Numbered from the stretch's first letter, positions 23,740 through 34,139 are shown. The stretch: 49,100 bases of DNA from an uncultured Ignavibacteriales bacterium (GCA_947311785.1 CAMZLW010000011.1:1-49100); one strand, 5' to 3'. Numbers and translations are program-made. Notes: generated by a model from the letters alone, not told the origin.

Positions 23740-26628
23740 ATGAATTTTGAGATTTCCGACAAATTTGTTGATAGGCATATTGGTTCTAATAGTAATGAAT
23801 TAGCTGATATGCTAAGTGAACTAGGATTTAATAATAAAGATGAATTGCTTGATAAAGTTATACCCGAAAGTATTCGTTTAAGGAAGCAATTAAATATTGA
23901 AAAAGGGATAAGTGAAGTAGAATTATTAGCAGAGCTAAAATCTATTGCCGAAAAAAACAAAGTTTTCAAAAATTATATTGGTCTTGGATATTATCCAACA
24001 ATAACTCCAGCAGTTATTCAGAGAAATATATTCGAGAATCCAGGCTGGTACACACAATACACACCGTACCAAGCAGAAATATCGCAGGGACGTTTGGAAG
24101 CATTATTAAATTTCCAAACAATGGTTGTTGATTTAACCGCACTACCATTGACCAACGCATCGTTGCTTGATGAAGCAACTGCTGCTGCTGAAGCTATGTT
24201 TATGTTTTATAACTCGCGCAAACGGGATAAAAAGAAATCAAATGTATTTTTAGTTGCCAATGATATTTTTCCACAAACCTTAGATGTACTTAAAACAAGG
24301 GCTAATCCTATTGGAATTGAATTACGCGTTGTAGCTGTAGGCGATTTTGAATTAGCCGATGATGTGTTTGGAATGATTGTTCAATACCCTAATGTTGACG
24401 GGGATATTGTTGATTACACAGAGCTGTTTGCAAGAGCCGAAGAGAAACAAATTTTCAAAGTAGTTGCCGCAGATATATTAAGCTTGGCATTGCTTAAACC
24501 TCCTGGCGAGTTTGGTGCCGATTGTGCAGTTGGTTCAACACAGCGTTTAGGAGTTCCAATGGGTTTTGGTGGCCCCAGTGCTGGATATTTTGCAACAAAG
24601 GAGAGTTTTAAACGTCAAGTTCCTGGCAGAATAATAGGCATATCGGTAGATAGCAACGGCAACCCAGCTTACAGAATGGCTTTGCAAACAAGAGAACAAC
24701 ATATTAAACGTGAAAAAGCTACTAGCAATATTTGTACATCGCAAGTGCTACTTGCCATTATGTCTGGAATGTATGTAGTGTATCATGGTGCAGAAGGAAT
24801 AAGAGACATTGCAGAAAGAATTAATAATTTATCAAGATTATTAGAAAAGTTAGTAGCAAGTTCTAATGTTAAGCAACTTAATAAAAATTATTTTGACACA
24901 ATAAAACTGAAATTTGAAAACATAGATGTTGTTAGTTCCATTAAGAAAATTGCACTTAGTAAAGAAGTAAATCTCAGATATATTAATGAAACAACAATTG
25001 GAATTTCTCTCTCGGAAACTACCTTAACCAATGATGTTATAGAAATTGCTAACATTATTAAAGATGCACTTAATGAAAACTTAATTTCTATTGATGATGT
25101 TAATGCCGTTGAAAAATTGGATAAGTCAATTGATAAAGCATTAGTTAGAGAATCTGAATACTTGTTACATAAAGTTTTCAATTCGTACCACTCAGAAACA
25201 GAGTTGATGCGATACGCAAAGAAATTAGAGAATAAAGATTTATCGTTAACTACTTCGATGATTCCACTTGGTTCCTGCACAATGAAACTTAACGCCGTAG
25301 CAGAACTCTATCCAGTTTCGTGGCGTGAGTTTGCCCAACTACATCCGTTTGCACCACTAAATCAAGCAGAGGGATATATGGAATTGTTTGAAAAATTTGA
25401 AGAGCAACTGTGCCAAATAACTGGCTTTGCTGGTGCATCGCTTCAACCTAACTCGGGTGCACAGGGTGAATATACTGGTTTAATGGTAATAAAAGAATAT
25501 CATAAAAGTAGAGGAGATGAGCATAGAAATATTGTATTAATCCCTTCTTCCGCACATGGCACAAATCCAGCAAGTTCAGTAATGGCGGGCAATAAAGTAG
25601 TTATTGTTGCTTGTGATGATTGGGGCAATGTTTCTCTTGAAGATTTAACCGCTAAAGCAGAAGAGCATAAAGAGAATCTTTCTGCTTTGATGCTTACTTA
25701 TCCATCAACGCATGGAGTATTTGAGCATAAAGCTGTTGAAATGTGCAAAGTTGTTCACGACAATGGAGGACAAGTTTATATGGATGGTGCAAATATGAAT
25801 GCACAAGTTGGATACACAAATCCAGCTATTATTGGTGCTGACGTTTGTCATTTAAATTTACATAAAACTTTCGCAATTCCTCACGGAGGTGGTGGACCTG
25901 GAGTTGGACCCATTGTGGTTGCAAAGCATCTTGTTGAGTTTCTTCCTGGACATTCTGTTGTGGATATAAATAAATCAAAATCAATTACGGCAGTATCAGC
26001 TTCGCCTTGGGGAAGTGCATCAATAATTCCAATCTCATATGCATATATTAGAATGATGGGAAGCGAAGGCTTAAAGGAAGCAACTGCTGTTGCAATAATT
26101 AATGCAAATTATATTAAAGCAAAATTACAAAAGTATTACACAGTTCTTTATACCGGAGTAAACGGAAATGTTGGACACGAGCTTATTTTTGATATGCGTA
26201 AATTCAAAAATAGTGCAAATATTGAAGTGGAAGATATTGCTAAAAGGCTTATGGATTATGGGTATCATGCTCCAACCGTTTCTTTTCCAGTTGGAGGAAC
26301 TTTAATGGTTGAGCCTACAGAAAGTGAATCTAAATTTGAATTAGATAAATTCTGCGATGCAATGATTTCCATAAGAAATGAAATTAAACTTATTGAAGAT
26401 AACCAAATGGATAGGGTTGATAATCCATTAAAAAATGCACCACATACAAGTGTTGAAGTAACTAAAGATGCATGGGAACATCCGTATTCCCGTGAGGTTG
26501 CTGCTTTCCCATTTGAGCAAAGTAGAGAATACAAATATTGGCCTGCTGTTGGTAGGGTTAATAATGCTTACGGTGATAGAAATTTGGTTTGTAGTTGTTT
26601 GCCACTTAGCGAATATGAAGAGGAATAA
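23740..26628 (+). CDS. gcvP: Glycine dehydrogenase (decarboxylating), glycine cleavage P protein
   Basis: 962 residues: the single-chain form in which the alpha-like N half (about 1-440) and the PLP-binding C half (about 470-962) are fused. The PLP lysine is K709 in [18 protein letters not shown], and the glycine-rich loop follows it. The N-terminal DRHIGSN and [20 protein letters not shown] are typical P-protein motifs. It decarboxylates glycine and passes the aminomethyl group to the lipoyl H protein. GcvT, GcvH and Lpd are not in the window. GAGG lies about 11 bases before the ATG. Confidence 0.98.
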   Translation: MNFEISDKFVDRHIGSNSNELADMLSELGFNNKDELLDKVIPESIRLRKQLNIEKGISEVELLAELKSIAEKNKVFKNYIGLGYYPTITPAVIQRNIFENPGWYTQYTPYQAEISQGRLEALLNFQTMVVDLTALPLTNASLLDEATAAAEAMFMFYNSRKRDKKKSNVFLVANDIFPQTLDVLKTRANPIGIELRVVAVGDFELADDVFGMIVQYPNVDGDIVDYTELFARAEEKQIFKVVAADILSLALLKPPGEFGADCAVGSTQRLGVPMGFGGPSAGYFATKESFKRQVPGRIIGISVDSNGNPAYRMALQTREQHIKREKATSNICTSQVLLAIMSGMYVVYHGAEGIRDIAERINNLSRLLEKLVASSNVKQLNKNYFDTIKLKFENIDVVSSIKKIALSKEVNLRYINETTIGISLSETTLTNDVIEIANIIKDALNENLISIDDVNAVEKLDKSIDKALVRESEYLLHKVFNSYHSETELMRYAKKLENKDLSLTTSMIPLGSCTMKLNAVAELYPVSWREFAQLHPFAPLNQAEGYMELFEKFEEQLCQITGFAGASLQPNSGAQGEYTGLMVIKEYHKSRGDEHRNIVLIPSSAHGTNPASSVMAGNKVVIVACDDWGNVSLEDLTAKAEEHKENLSALMLTYPSTHGVFEHKAVEMCKVVHDNGGQVYMDGANMNAQVGYTNPAIIGADVCHLNLHKTFAIPHGGGGPGVGPIVVAKHLVEFLPGHSVVDINKSKSITAVSASPWGSASIIPISYAYIRMMGSEGLKEATAVAIINANYIKAKLQKYYTVLYTGVNGNVGHELIFDMRKFKNSANIEVEDIAKRLMDYGYHAPTVSFPVGGTLMVEPTESESKFELDKFCDAMISIRNEIKLIEDNQMDRVDNPLKNAPHTSVEVTKDAWEHPYSREVAAFPFEQSREYKYWPAVGRVNNAYGDRNLVCSCLPLSEYEEE

Positions 26629-27018
26629 ATGAATACTTGTGAAATATTAAAAGGAGCTAAAACCATTGCTGTTGTTGGTATTTCTAGCAACCCCAATAGA
26701 ACAAGCAGAATGATTGCGGATTATCTTATTACTACTGGCTATAATGTTGTAGGCGTTAATCCTGGTAAACCTAAAATTGAGGGAATTGAAGTTTATGCTA
26801 AGTTGACAGATATTCCATTCCAAATTGATATTGTTGATGTATTCAGAAAATCTGAAGACATACCACAATTAATTGATGATGTTCGTGCAATAAGCCCAAA
26901 AGTTCTTTGGTTACAGTTAGGCATTAAAAATGATGAAGCTGTTAAACCCTGTATAGATAAGGGAATAATTACAATTCAAGATAAGTGCATAAAGATAGAA
27001 CATAGCATTTGCTTTTAA
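26629..27018 (+). CDS. CoA-binding (YccU-like) protein
   Basis: 129 residues forming one Rossmann-type CoA-binding domain. The start AKTIAVVGISSNPNRTSRMI contains the nucleotide-binding loop, followed by GYNVVGVNPGKPKIEGIEVY and the LWLQLGIKNDEA stretch typical of YccU. The domain resembles the CoA-binding part of succinyl-CoA synthetase alpha and NDP-forming acyl-CoA synthetases. Its ATG follows the gcvP stop directly, and a GAGGAA ribosome binding site is within the gcvP end, so it is translated from the gcvP transcript. Function unknown. Confidence 0.85.
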   Translation: MNTCEILKGAKTIAVVGISSNPNRTSRMIADYLITTGYNVVGVNPGKPKIEGIEVYAKLTDIPFQIDIVDVFRKSEDIPQLIDDVRAISPKVLWLQLGIKNDEAVKPCIDKGIITIQDKCIKIEHSICF

Positions 27019-27035
27019 GTGGGGGAGTGTAGTAG

Positions 27036-28379
27036 ATCTTTTTTTTATTTAAACATATAAATAAACTAGTATTACTGATACTGCTTTTTACATCATATTT
27101 GTTTGCTCAAAACAATAATAAGCAGTTAGAACAAAGCGAAATCTCTTTAGTTGTTGATAAAATAATTATTTCTGGAAATGAAAGGACAGAAGAATTTGTG
27201 ATTTTGAGAGAGCTTACTTTTTCTGTTGGAGACACGGTCAATAGCAAAATCCTATTTTTTAATCGTGAACGAATTTTTAGTTTAGGAATTTTTACAAAAG
27301 TTAAACTTGAATTAAATAGGGAAAATGGAAAGAATACAGTTGTTATTCATATTGAAGAGAGTTGGCATATTTTTCCTGTGCCGTTTCTAGACATAAGAGA
27401 AAAAACTCTTGAGCGAACATCCTATGGAATAAGCTTAAAATATAAGAATTTTAGAGGGCGTAATGAAACCATTAGAGCTACTGTATCATTGGGCTACGAC
27501 CCTTTTTATAGTTTACAATATGAAAATCCTCTTATAATTTCTTCAGCTGATATTAGCTTTTATTTTACTGGTTCTTTTGGTACTCCAATAAATAAGAGTC
27601 CAACATTAGAGGAAGTAAATGGTTCTGAATTTGATTTCAAAAATATTAGTATAAGCACAATGTGGGGGAAGAGACTGAACAAAGCAAATAATATCTTTTT
27701 TGTTTTGGGATACTCAAGCATTATTGCACCAACCGATGCAATTAATCCTTATATGGCAAGTGGCACAGCTACAGATGATGCCGTATCTACAGGGTTTATA
27801 TATATATTCGATTCTCGAAATCTTAGGCAATATGCAAATAGAGGTTTATTTTTTCAATTAGATTATTTGAATATGGGAATTGGAAGCAGTAGAATAAATT
27901 ACAATAGTGTTAATTTAGATATCCGAAACTATCGAGAAATTTATAAATCACTTATCATTAAAGGGCGTATAAGTGCAAGACATACATTTGGCAAAAAAAT
28001 CCCGTACTATTATTATTCAAGATTAGGTTATGGCTATTATACACGCGGCAACAGATATCTAATACGTGAAGGAAACAATAGGTTGCTTGGTTCTGTTGAG
28101 TTATCCTATCCAATTTTGCCAGAGTGGAATTTTGCTATTGACTTGCCATTGTTACCGCTAAGTTTAACTCGCACACGCATTGCTGTTCATCTCAATATGT
28201 TTGCTGATGCAGCAACAGTGTTTAATAATGGTAATAGGGTTTTATTAAATAATTTTAATTCTGGCTATGGATTAGGACTAACATTTTTGTTTTTACCGTA
28301 TAGTGCTTTTAGAATTGAGTATGCATTTAACGAAATGGGCAAAGGAGAACTTTTGATTGAAACAGGAATATCTTTCTGA
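27036..28379 (+). CDS. Omp85/BamA-like outer-membrane protein with no clear start codon
   Basis: The frame is open from 27036 and encodes a signal peptide (KLVLLILLFTSYLFAQ), one POTRA-like domain (VDKIIISGNERTEEFVILRE and following, about 70 residues) and a C-terminal surface-antigen barrel ending in LLIETGISF. Omp85 proteins insert outer-membrane proteins or move proteins across the outer membrane; with about 430 residues and one or two POTRA domains this is a short member, not the main BamA. The first usual start (TTG 27099) lies inside the signal peptide. Upstream in frame there is no ATG, GTG or TTG, only a run of eight T at 27039-27046. One more T would join it to GTG 27019, so a slippage or sequence error there is plausible. 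Confidence 0.78.
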   Translation: MFFLFKHINKLVLLILLFTSYLFAQNNNKQLEQSEISLVVDKIIISGNERTEEFVILRELTFSVGDTVNSKILFFNRERIFSLGIFTKVKLELNRENGKNTVVIHIEESWHIFPVPFLDIREKTLERTSYGISLKYKNFRGRNETIRATVSLGYDPFYSLQYENPLIISSADISFYFTGSFGTPINKSPTLEEVNGSEFDFKNISISTMWGKRLNKANNIFFVLGYSSIIAPTDAINPYMASGTATDDAVSTGFIYIFDSRNLRQYANRGLFFQLDYLNMGIGSSRINYNSVNLDIRNYREIYKSLIIKGRISARHTFGKKIPYYYYSRLGYGYYTRGNRYLIREGNNRLLGSVELSYPILPEWNFAIDLPLLPLSLTRTRIAVHLNMFADAATVFNNGNRVLLNNFNSGYGLGLTFLFLPYSAFRIEYAFNEMGKGELLIETGISF

Positions 28380-29070
28380 TATTGAACTTTATTATTCATC
28401 GGAAATAAATGGTAAAAGCCTTGTTATTACTGGCGATGAACATAAGCACATAACCAAAGTTATGAGGCATTCAGTTAGCGATGCACTTAATGTAACTGAT
28501 GGAAAGGGAAACTACTTTGAAACTACGATTGATGAAATAAATAAAAATAATGTAGTAGCTAGTATTACAAATGTTGAAAAGTATAAAAACGACTTGAAGA
28601 ACATTACCTTTTGTTTCCCTCGCTTGAAAAATAATAATCGTTTTGAATTTGAGTTGGAAAAATCGGTTGAGTTAGGAATTACAAACTTTATAATTTTTCA
28701 TTCCGAAAGAACAATTCCAAAAGGAGAAAAATTAATACGTTGGAATAAAATTGCACTTGCAGCAATGAAGCAATCACTCAGAACATTTTTGCCTAAAATG
28801 GAGTATGTGAAAACGTTAAAAAATATTGATAAACTTGATGGAATAAAAATTATTTTCGATCAAAAATCAAAAAATGATTTAATAAGATTTCTTAATGAAA
28901 CAGATAAAAGTAATGAAAAGATTTTTTTTATATTTGGTCCAGAGGGTGGTTTATCAGAAAAAGAATTATCATCTATTGAAGAATCTAAAATAATTAGATT
29001 AACACAAAATAGGTTAAGGGCAGAAACAGCGGTAGTAACAGCCGCCGCAATAATTTCAATATCAAAATAG
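28357..29070 (+). CDS. rsmE: 16S rRNA (uracil-1498-N3)-methyltransferase
   Basis: 237 residues of the SPOUT methyltransferase family. The N-terminal PUA-like part has ITGDEHKHITKVMRHSVSD, and the C-terminal SAM knot has FIFGPEGGLSEKEL and LTQNRLRAETAVVTAAAII, the two hallmark motifs. RsmE methylates U1498 of 16S rRNA. The start is TTG 28357 with GGAG about 11 bases upstream; the gene overlaps the end of the Omp85 gene by 23 bases. Confidence 0.93.
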   Translation: MKQEYLSDIELYYSSEINGKSLVITGDEHKHITKVMRHSVSDALNVTDGKGNYFETTIDEINKNNVVASITNVEKYKNDLKNITFCFPRLKNNNRFEFELEKSVELGITNFIIFHSERTIPKGEKLIRWNKIALAAMKQSLRTFLPKMEYVKTLKNIDKLDGIKIIFDQKSKNDLIRFLNETDKSNEKIFFIFGPEGGLSEKELSSIEESKIIRLTQNRLRAETAVVTAAAIISISK

Positions 29071-29091
29071 ATACTATTATAAAGGGTTATA

Positions 29092-30051
29092 ATGAATTTA
29101 CTTCAAACAATTGGCAACACACCATTAGTAAAACTAGAAACAGTTACAAAAAATGTAAAAGCAAATATTTTTATTAAACTAGAATACATGAACCCTGGCG
29201 GAAGCATAAAAGATAGAATTGCAAAATATATGGTTGAAAAAGCTGAGGCAGAAGGGAAGCTAAAGCCTGGCGATACAATTATTGAAAACTCATCGGGCAA
29301 TACAGCAATGGGGTTGGCAATTGTAGCACAGCAAAAAGGATATAAATTAAAAATTGTAATTCGGGATACTACAAGTAAAGAAAAATTGCAAATGCTAGAG
29401 GTACTTGGAGTTGATGTAATAAAAGTGGATGCAACTATACCACCAGAAGAAAAATACTCGTATAATAATTTAGCTAAAAGTTTAGCGGAAAATGACAAAG
29501 ACCTTTACTACATTGACCAGCACAACAATTTGGACAACAACGAATCGTATTACAAAACACTTGGTCCTGAAATATGGGAACAAACAAAGGGTAAAATTGA
29601 TTATCTAATTGCTGGTGTTGGTACAGGTGGCTCATTGTTTGGAACAGCAAAATATTTGAAGGAGAAAAATCCGAGTATTAAAATTATTGGAATTGACCCA
29701 GTTGGCTCGGTCTTTTACGATTATTTCAAAACTGGAAAACTAGTAGAGTCGAAGCGATACTTTGTTGAGGGCATTGGCGATGAATTTTTAATTAAAACTG
29801 CACAATTAGAATTTCTTGATGACATGATGCAAGTAACCGACAAAAAAGTTTTTGGCTGGACAAAAAAACTTGCATGCGAAGAAGGAATAATTGCTGGTGG
29901 TTCTAGCGGAGCCAATGTTTATGGGGCATTACAACTTGCGAAAGAATTAGACAAGGAGGTAAATATAGTTACACTTGCACCAGATTCTGGTTATAAATAT
30001 TTAAGTACAATTTATAACAACAAATGGATGCAAAAAAATGATTTGTTATAA
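29092..30051 (+). CDS. Cysteine synthase/cystathionine beta-synthase family enzyme
   Basis: 319 residues of fold-type II PLP enzymes. PLP lysine K40 is in NPGGSIKDR, the substrate loop is ENSSGNTAMG (the usual T is S), and the phosphate loop is GVGTGGSLFG. The stretch YYIDQHNNLDNNESYYKT and IIGIDPVGSVFYDYF resemble cystathionine beta-synthases more than O-acetylserine sulfhydrylases; the C-terminal CBS pair is missing. It makes cysteine or cystathionine from activated serine. It lies 21 bases after rsmE, with no partner gene such as cysE or a gamma-lyase next to it. Confidence 0.9.
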   Translation: MNLLQTIGNTPLVKLETVTKNVKANIFIKLEYMNPGGSIKDRIAKYMVEKAEAEGKLKPGDTIIENSSGNTAMGLAIVAQQKGYKLKIVIRDTTSKEKLQMLEVLGVDVIKVDATIPPEEKYSYNNLAKSLAENDKDLYYIDQHNNLDNNESYYKTLGPEIWEQTKGKIDYLIAGVGTGGSLFGTAKYLKEKNPSIKIIGIDPVGSVFYDYFKTGKLVESKRYFVEGIGDEFLIKTAQLEFLDDMMQVTDKKVFGWTKKLACEEGIIAGGSSGANVYGALQLAKELDKEVNIVTLAPDSGYKYLSTIYNNKWMQKNDLL

Positions 30052-30114
30052 ATTGCATTAATACGCGATGGTACAATGAAAAATAAATTGTATAGGTGTG
30101 CTTCAGATAAATAC

Positions 30115-30933
30115 TTACAACAATTCAATAATTTTTTTTACAAGTTTTTCAAATTTTTCTTTTACTAATTCTGCTGTTTCCATTACTTCATTGTGATTCA
30201 ATTTATTTGGCGAAATACCAGCGGCATAGTTTGTTATACATGAAATTGCTCCAACTTCCATCCCTAGAGTAGAAGCATAAATTGCCTCGTGAACAGTTGA
30301 CATCCCTACTGCATCGCCACCAAGCTTTTGTGTCATTCTTATTTCGGCTTTTGTTTCGTAACTAGGTCCTGTGCTATACCAGTAAATGCCTTCTTTTAAT
30401 GGAACCATTTCAGCAAGTGCTGCTTTTTGAATTAAGCTATTAATATTTGTAGATGGAAAATCAAAAAATCTCTTTCGCATTTCCGTAGTTGCAAACCCAA
30501 TTAGTTTAGCTAACTCATTTTTAATATTAAAAGTATTCATTGATGTAATAAGCATTAAGTCGGCTGGTTGTAAGTGGTTTAATCCACCAGCAGCATTGGT
30601 TAAAATTATTTTTTTAACTCCGAGTTGATGTGCAATAAAAACTGGAAGAACACATTCTTGAATTGAGTACCCTTCGTATGGGTGAATTCTGCCTTGATAG
30701 ATTAAAAGTTTTTTGCTGTGTAATTCTGCAAAATGAATAAAACCTTTATGACCTTGAACTGTCGATTGGGGATAGTTGGGCAGTTCGTCAGTTGCAAAAG
30801 TTTTTACAATTTTTGTTTCTTCTGCAAACTCACCAAGTCCACTTCCAAGTATTAGCCCAATCTCTGGTTGGAAAGGGATTTGTGATTTTAATGTTTCAAT
30901 TAAATTTTTGTATTGTAAGTTTAAGTCAATCAT
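30115..30933 (-). CDS. Purine nucleoside phosphorylase
   Basis: 272 residues of the trimeric (PNP/MTAP) family. Visible motifs: phosphate loop ILGSGLGEFAEE, GHKGFIHFAEL, LLIYQGRIHPYEGYS, TNAAGGLN, STGPSYETKAEIRM, and MSTVHEAIYAS ahead of the Asn in ITNYAAGI that binds purine. It splits purine nucleosides with phosphate into base and ribose-1-phosphate. It lies 7 bases after the nucleoside transporter gene, so uptake and cleavage are encoded together; thymidine kinase and cytidine deaminase lie upstream on the same strand. Confidence 0.95.
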   Translation of the reverse strand: MIDLNLQYKNLIETLKSQIPFQPEIGLILGSGLGEFAEETKIVKTFATDELPNYPQSTVQGHKGFIHFAELHSKKLLIYQGRIHPYEGYSIQECVLPVFIAHQLGVKKIILTNAAGGLNHLQPADLMLITSMNTFNIKNELAKLIGFATTEMRKRFFDFPSTNINSLIQKAALAEMVPLKEGIYWYSTGPSYETKAEIRMTQKLGGDAVGMSTVHEAIYASTLGMEVGAISCITNYAAGISPNKLNHNEVMETAELVKEKFEKLVKKIIELL

Positions 30934-30940
30934 AATATAC

Positions 30941-32293
30941 CTAAAATAAAATTCCAGCCAATGTTGCCGTCATTAAAGTTGCTAAAGCTCCACCGAGTAA
31001 TGCACGTAAGCCAAGTTTTGCAAAGTCCGATTTTCTATTTGGAGCAAGTGGCGAAAGCCCTCCAATTTGGATTGCAATAGAACTAAAGTTTGCAAATCCG
31101 CAAAGAGCGTAGGTTGCCATCAAAATAGTTTTTTCATTTAATAATTCTTTTGATGCAATAAGCGAACTCATATCAAAATATGCAACAAATTCATTCAGCA
31201 CAATTTTTGTTCCAAAGAGGGAACCAAACTGCATCGCGTTCTCCCACGGAACGCCTATTCCGTAGGCAAGGAATTGTAAAACAAATCCAAGAATAAATTG
31301 AAGATTTAAAGGAGTGCCATATTCAGCCACAAGAAATTGATTTATTCCAATCATTTCACCAAGTCCTTCGAGCATAAAATTTGATAGAGCTATAAGTGCA
31401 ATAAATGCAAGTAACATTGCCGCAACATTTAGTGCAAGTTGCAAACCATCGCTTGCACCAGTAGCAGCGGCTTCAATTACATTTGAAGAAGTCTTTTCAA
31501 TTTCAACTTTAATTTCGCCCTTTGTTTTTGGGGTTTCTGTTTCTGGATAGATAATTTTTGACATAATTAATCCAGCAGGAGCAGCCATAACACTAGCTCC
31601 GAGCAAATGAGTTGCAAACATTAATTGTGCATCCGCCATTGAAAGCCCCATGGTTTCTGCAAATGTTACACTTAGTATTTGGATGTAGGCGGCCATAACT
31701 CCGCCAGCTACTGTTGCCATACCTCCAACCATAATTGTGAGTATTTCACTATTTGTCATATTTTTAATGTATGGCTTTATCATAAGCGGAGCTTCAGTTT
31801 GCCCAACAAAAATATTTGCAGTTGCCGAAAGAGATTCTGCACCACTGGTGCCAAGTAGTTTAGCCATTACCCAAGCCATTGCTTGAACAATACGTTGCAT
31901 AATTCCGAGGTGATAAAGTATTGCCATTAGGGAAGCAAAAAATATTATAGTAGGTAAAACCTGAAATGCAAAAAACATTCCCATGCTATTTTCTGTGCCT
32001 GGACCGAGAGCTAAATTGCCAAAAATAAATTTTGCACCCTCTGTGGTAAAGTTTAATATGATTACAAAAAATCCGCTAAGCCACGCGAAAAATGCTTTAG
32101 GCCAACCGAGTGGGGAGAAAAAACTTGCAAGAAAATCACCCTTTATAATTAGTATAGCAAAAACGAATTGAAGCGAAAGCCCAGTAACAACAAGCCTCCA
32201 ATTGATTTTCTTTTTATTGTTTGAAAAAAGGGATGCAATTCCTACTAAAAGTAGGACTCCGAACATTCCTCTAAAAATTGATGTAAAATCCAT
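30941..32293 (-). CDS. Concentrative nucleoside transporter (CNT/NupC family)
   Basis: 450 residues with about ten membrane segments. The N-terminal GVLLLVGIASLFSNNKKKIN, the core NIFVGQTEAPLMIKPYI and MVGGMATVAGGVMAAYI, and the late ALCGFANFSSIAIQIGG are CNT signatures; the QTEAP motif binds the nucleoside base and sugar. It imports nucleosides with Na+ or H+. It is followed by PNP after 7 bases, forming an uptake-and-phosphorolysis operon read from the gap at 32294-32409. Confidence 0.95.
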   Translation of the reverse strand: MDFTSIFRGMFGVLLLVGIASLFSNNKKKINWRLVVTGLSLQFVFAILIIKGDFLASFFSPLGWPKAFFAWLSGFFVIILNFTTEGAKFIFGNLALGPGTENSMGMFFAFQVLPTIIFFASLMAILYHLGIMQRIVQAMAWVMAKLLGTSGAESLSATANIFVGQTEAPLMIKPYIKNMTNSEILTIMVGGMATVAGGVMAAYIQILSVTFAETMGLSMADAQLMFATHLLGASVMAAPAGLIMSKIIYPETETPKTKGEIKVEIEKTSSNVIEAAATGASDGLQLALNVAAMLLAFIALIALSNFMLEGLGEMIGINQFLVAEYGTPLNLQFILGFVLQFLAYGIGVPWENAMQFGSLFGTKIVLNEFVAYFDMSSLIASKELLNEKTILMATYALCGFANFSSIAIQIGGLSPLAPNRKSDFAKLGLRALLGGALATLMTATLAGILF

Positions 32294-32409
32294 AATGTAC
32301 CTAATTCAGTCGAGTATTTTTAATTATTATGTTTTAAAGTATTTGTTCTTCTCACAGCTTTTCTTTCTTGTTTGTCTCATATCTCAAATCTACTATCTCA
32401 TATTTCCCG

Positions 32410-32979
32410 TTAAGGAATATAATGATGCTTTCTACAACGTGCTTCATACTTATCAGTAGCACCAACATCAACAGTTTCTTTAGAGTCTGTAATGCGTTGA
32501 GTCATTGTAGCTGGACTTCCGCAAACGACACAAATTGCTTTTGGCTTTGTAACATATTCTGCAATTGATAAAAGTGTTGGCATCGGTCCAAATGGTTTAC
32601 CTCTGTAATCCATATCAAGCCCAGTAATAATAACCCTTTTGCCAAGTTCGGCTAATTTAATTGCTACATTAGTAATGTTCTCATCAAAAAATTGTGCTTC
32701 ATCAATTCCAACAATATCAGCGTCATTTACAAGGTTAAGTATTTCTTCTGATTTTTCAATTATTATAGAAGGGAGTGCTTGTTCATTGTGTGAAACAATT
32801 TCGCTATTCGAATATCGGTCATCAATTTTCGGTTTGAAAACTTTTACATTTAATTTAGCAAATTTTGCTCTGCGTAATCGTCTAATTAGTTCTTCGGTTT
32901 TGCCACTAAACATACAGCCAGAAATAACTTCAATCCAGCCAGTATTGTGTGGCACTGGATGTGGGACAATATCTACCAT
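32410..32979 (-). CDS. tdk: Thymidine kinase
   Basis: 189 residues from ATG 32979 (GGAAA upstream); a longer reading from 33012 adds an unlikely head. Type II thymidine kinase: P-loop VISGCMFSGKTEELIRR, Walker B VGIDEAQFF, lasso loop RGKPFGPMP and a zinc site with CVVCG and a later CRKHH. It phosphorylates thymidine to dTMP. It sits upstream of the CNT/PNP pair and belongs to the nucleoside-salvage group. Confidence 0.95.
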   Translation of the reverse strand: MVDIVPHPVPHNTGWIEVISGCMFSGKTEELIRRLRRAKFAKLNVKVFKPKIDDRYSNSEIVSHNEQALPSIIIEKSEEILNLVNDADIVGIDEAQFFDENITNVAIKLAELGKRVIITGLDMDYRGKPFGPMPTLLSIAEYVTKPKAICVVCGSPATMTQRITDSKETVDVGATDKYEARCRKHHYIP

Positions 32980-33096
32980 GTTTTCCGTTTTACTTGTTAA
33001 AAATAAATGCAAGATACTAAAAGAAAATGGCTAAGGCACAGAGAGGTAAAGAAAAATTTTGAAATTGAGTTGTGAGACTTAGGAAGTATAGTTAGG

Positions 33097-33396
33097 TTAT
33101 AATTTTATTATTCTATTCCTCCACGAATTTGGCTCAGAGTGAAGGTGCATAATTGTAACAATTAAAATTTTATGTTCATAGATTCTGTAAATAATTCCAT
33201 ATGGAAATCTATTAGTTAAACACCTTCTTGTTCGTTTTGATAATTTTTGCCATGCTTCAGGAAACTCTGTAATCCGCTTGATTGTTCGAGCTACTTCATC
33301 AGAAAATTCAAATCCAAGATTGCTTTGCCTTTTGTTATAACTTTTTATTGCCGTTATTAAATCAATTTCAGCTTCTCTTAAAAACTCAGTTTTCAT
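33097..33396 (-). CDS. RelE/ParE-family toxin
   Basis: 99 residues with the ParE/RelE pattern: [20 protein letters not shown] followed by GFEFSDEV, then the core strand [20 protein letters not shown] and a C-terminal basic tail, [14 protein letters not shown]. RelE members cleave mRNA on the ribosome, while ParE members block gyrase; the sequence has the ParE-like FPYGIIYRI and His-rich tail. Its start overlaps the antitoxin stop by four bases, a typical coupled pair. Confidence 0.88.
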   Translation of the reverse strand: MKTEFLREAEIDLITAIKSYNKRQSNLGFEFSDEVARTIKRITEFPEAWQKLSKRTRRCLTNRFPYGIIYRIYEHKILIVTIMHLHSEPNSWRNRIIKL

Positions 33397-33626
33397 TTTC
33401 GTAAAGAATTTATTTTGTCAAATACATCAGAAGAAGAAATTGATTTAATTTCCCCATTTTCAAAAGCATCAATTCTATCTTCTGCTTCATTTGCCCACAG
33501 CTTATCAATTCTATTTCTGTCTTTTTCAGAATCCAAACTGAAAAATAAATTTTCAATTATTTCAATTCGTTCAAAAGGAGGAAGAGATACTGCTTTGTTA
33601 AAAATTTCTTTAGATTCAGCTAACAT
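33393..33626 (-). CDS. Addiction-module antitoxin (PF09720-like)
   Basis: 77 residues, with the pattern [20 protein letters not shown], then a central Trp ([18 protein letters not shown]) and a polar end. This matches the short helical antitoxins that pair with ParE-type toxins and lack a classical DNA-binding fold. AAAGG precedes the ATG by about 9 bases. Antitoxin-first order with a 4-base overlap fits the family. The pair lies inside the nucleoside-salvage group, between cdd and tdk. Confidence 0.85.
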   Translation of the reverse strand: MLAESKEIFNKAVSLPPFERIEIIENLFFSLDSEKDRNRIDKLWANEAEDRIDAFENGEIKSISSSDVFDKINSLRK

Positions 33627-33736
33627 TATGCTATACCTTTCATGATAATTTAATTTTTATTTAGTATACAATACTAATTTTAAGATAAACAAAAAATTAG
33701 TAATCTGAGATATTTTATATTAGAAGTTTATTTACG

Positions 33737-34135
33737 TTATCCATTTAAATTTTTATCGCCAAACGAAAAGGGGAGTAGCTCTTTTAATTTGAATGACTTT
33801 ACATTCCCAGCTCCATTGGTTATGTGAACATCCAATTCTTCGCCACAGAGTTCTAGTAACACTTGACGACACGAGCCACATGGTGAAATAAAATCTTCAC
33901 TATCGGATGTAATAGCTATTGCGGAATACTTATCCACTCCATCTAACTTTGCTGCAAATGCTGCTGTGCGTTCTGCACATATTGTTGCACCATAAGCAGC
34001 ATTCTCTATATTTGCTCCTTGATAGACTTTCCCATCCTTCGTTAAGAGAGCAGCCCCAACTCGGAAGTTTGAATATGGAGAATACGATTTTTCCTTTGCT
34101 TCATTGGCTAAATTGATAAGTTCATTTTTATTCAT
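33737..34135 (-). CDS. cdd: Cytidine deaminase
   Basis: 132 residues, the length of the tetrameric bacterial and human type. Zinc ligands are C53 (in ATICAERTA, with catalytic E55), C86 and C89 (in SPCGSCRQ). The N-terminal YSPYSNFRVGAAL and NIENAAYG motifs bind substrate. It converts cytidine and deoxycytidine to uridine forms. It starts 4 bases after the glycosyltransferase stop, so it is read with the floA operon, but its job fits the salvage genes downstream. Confidence 0.96.
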   Translation of the reverse strand: MNKNELINLANEAKEKSYSPYSNFRVGAALLTKDGKVYQGANIENAAYGATICAERTAAFAAKLDGVDKYSAIAITSDSEDFISPCGSCRQVLLELCGEELDVHITNGAGNVKSFKLKELLPFSFGDKNLNG

Positions 34136-34139
34136 TCTG

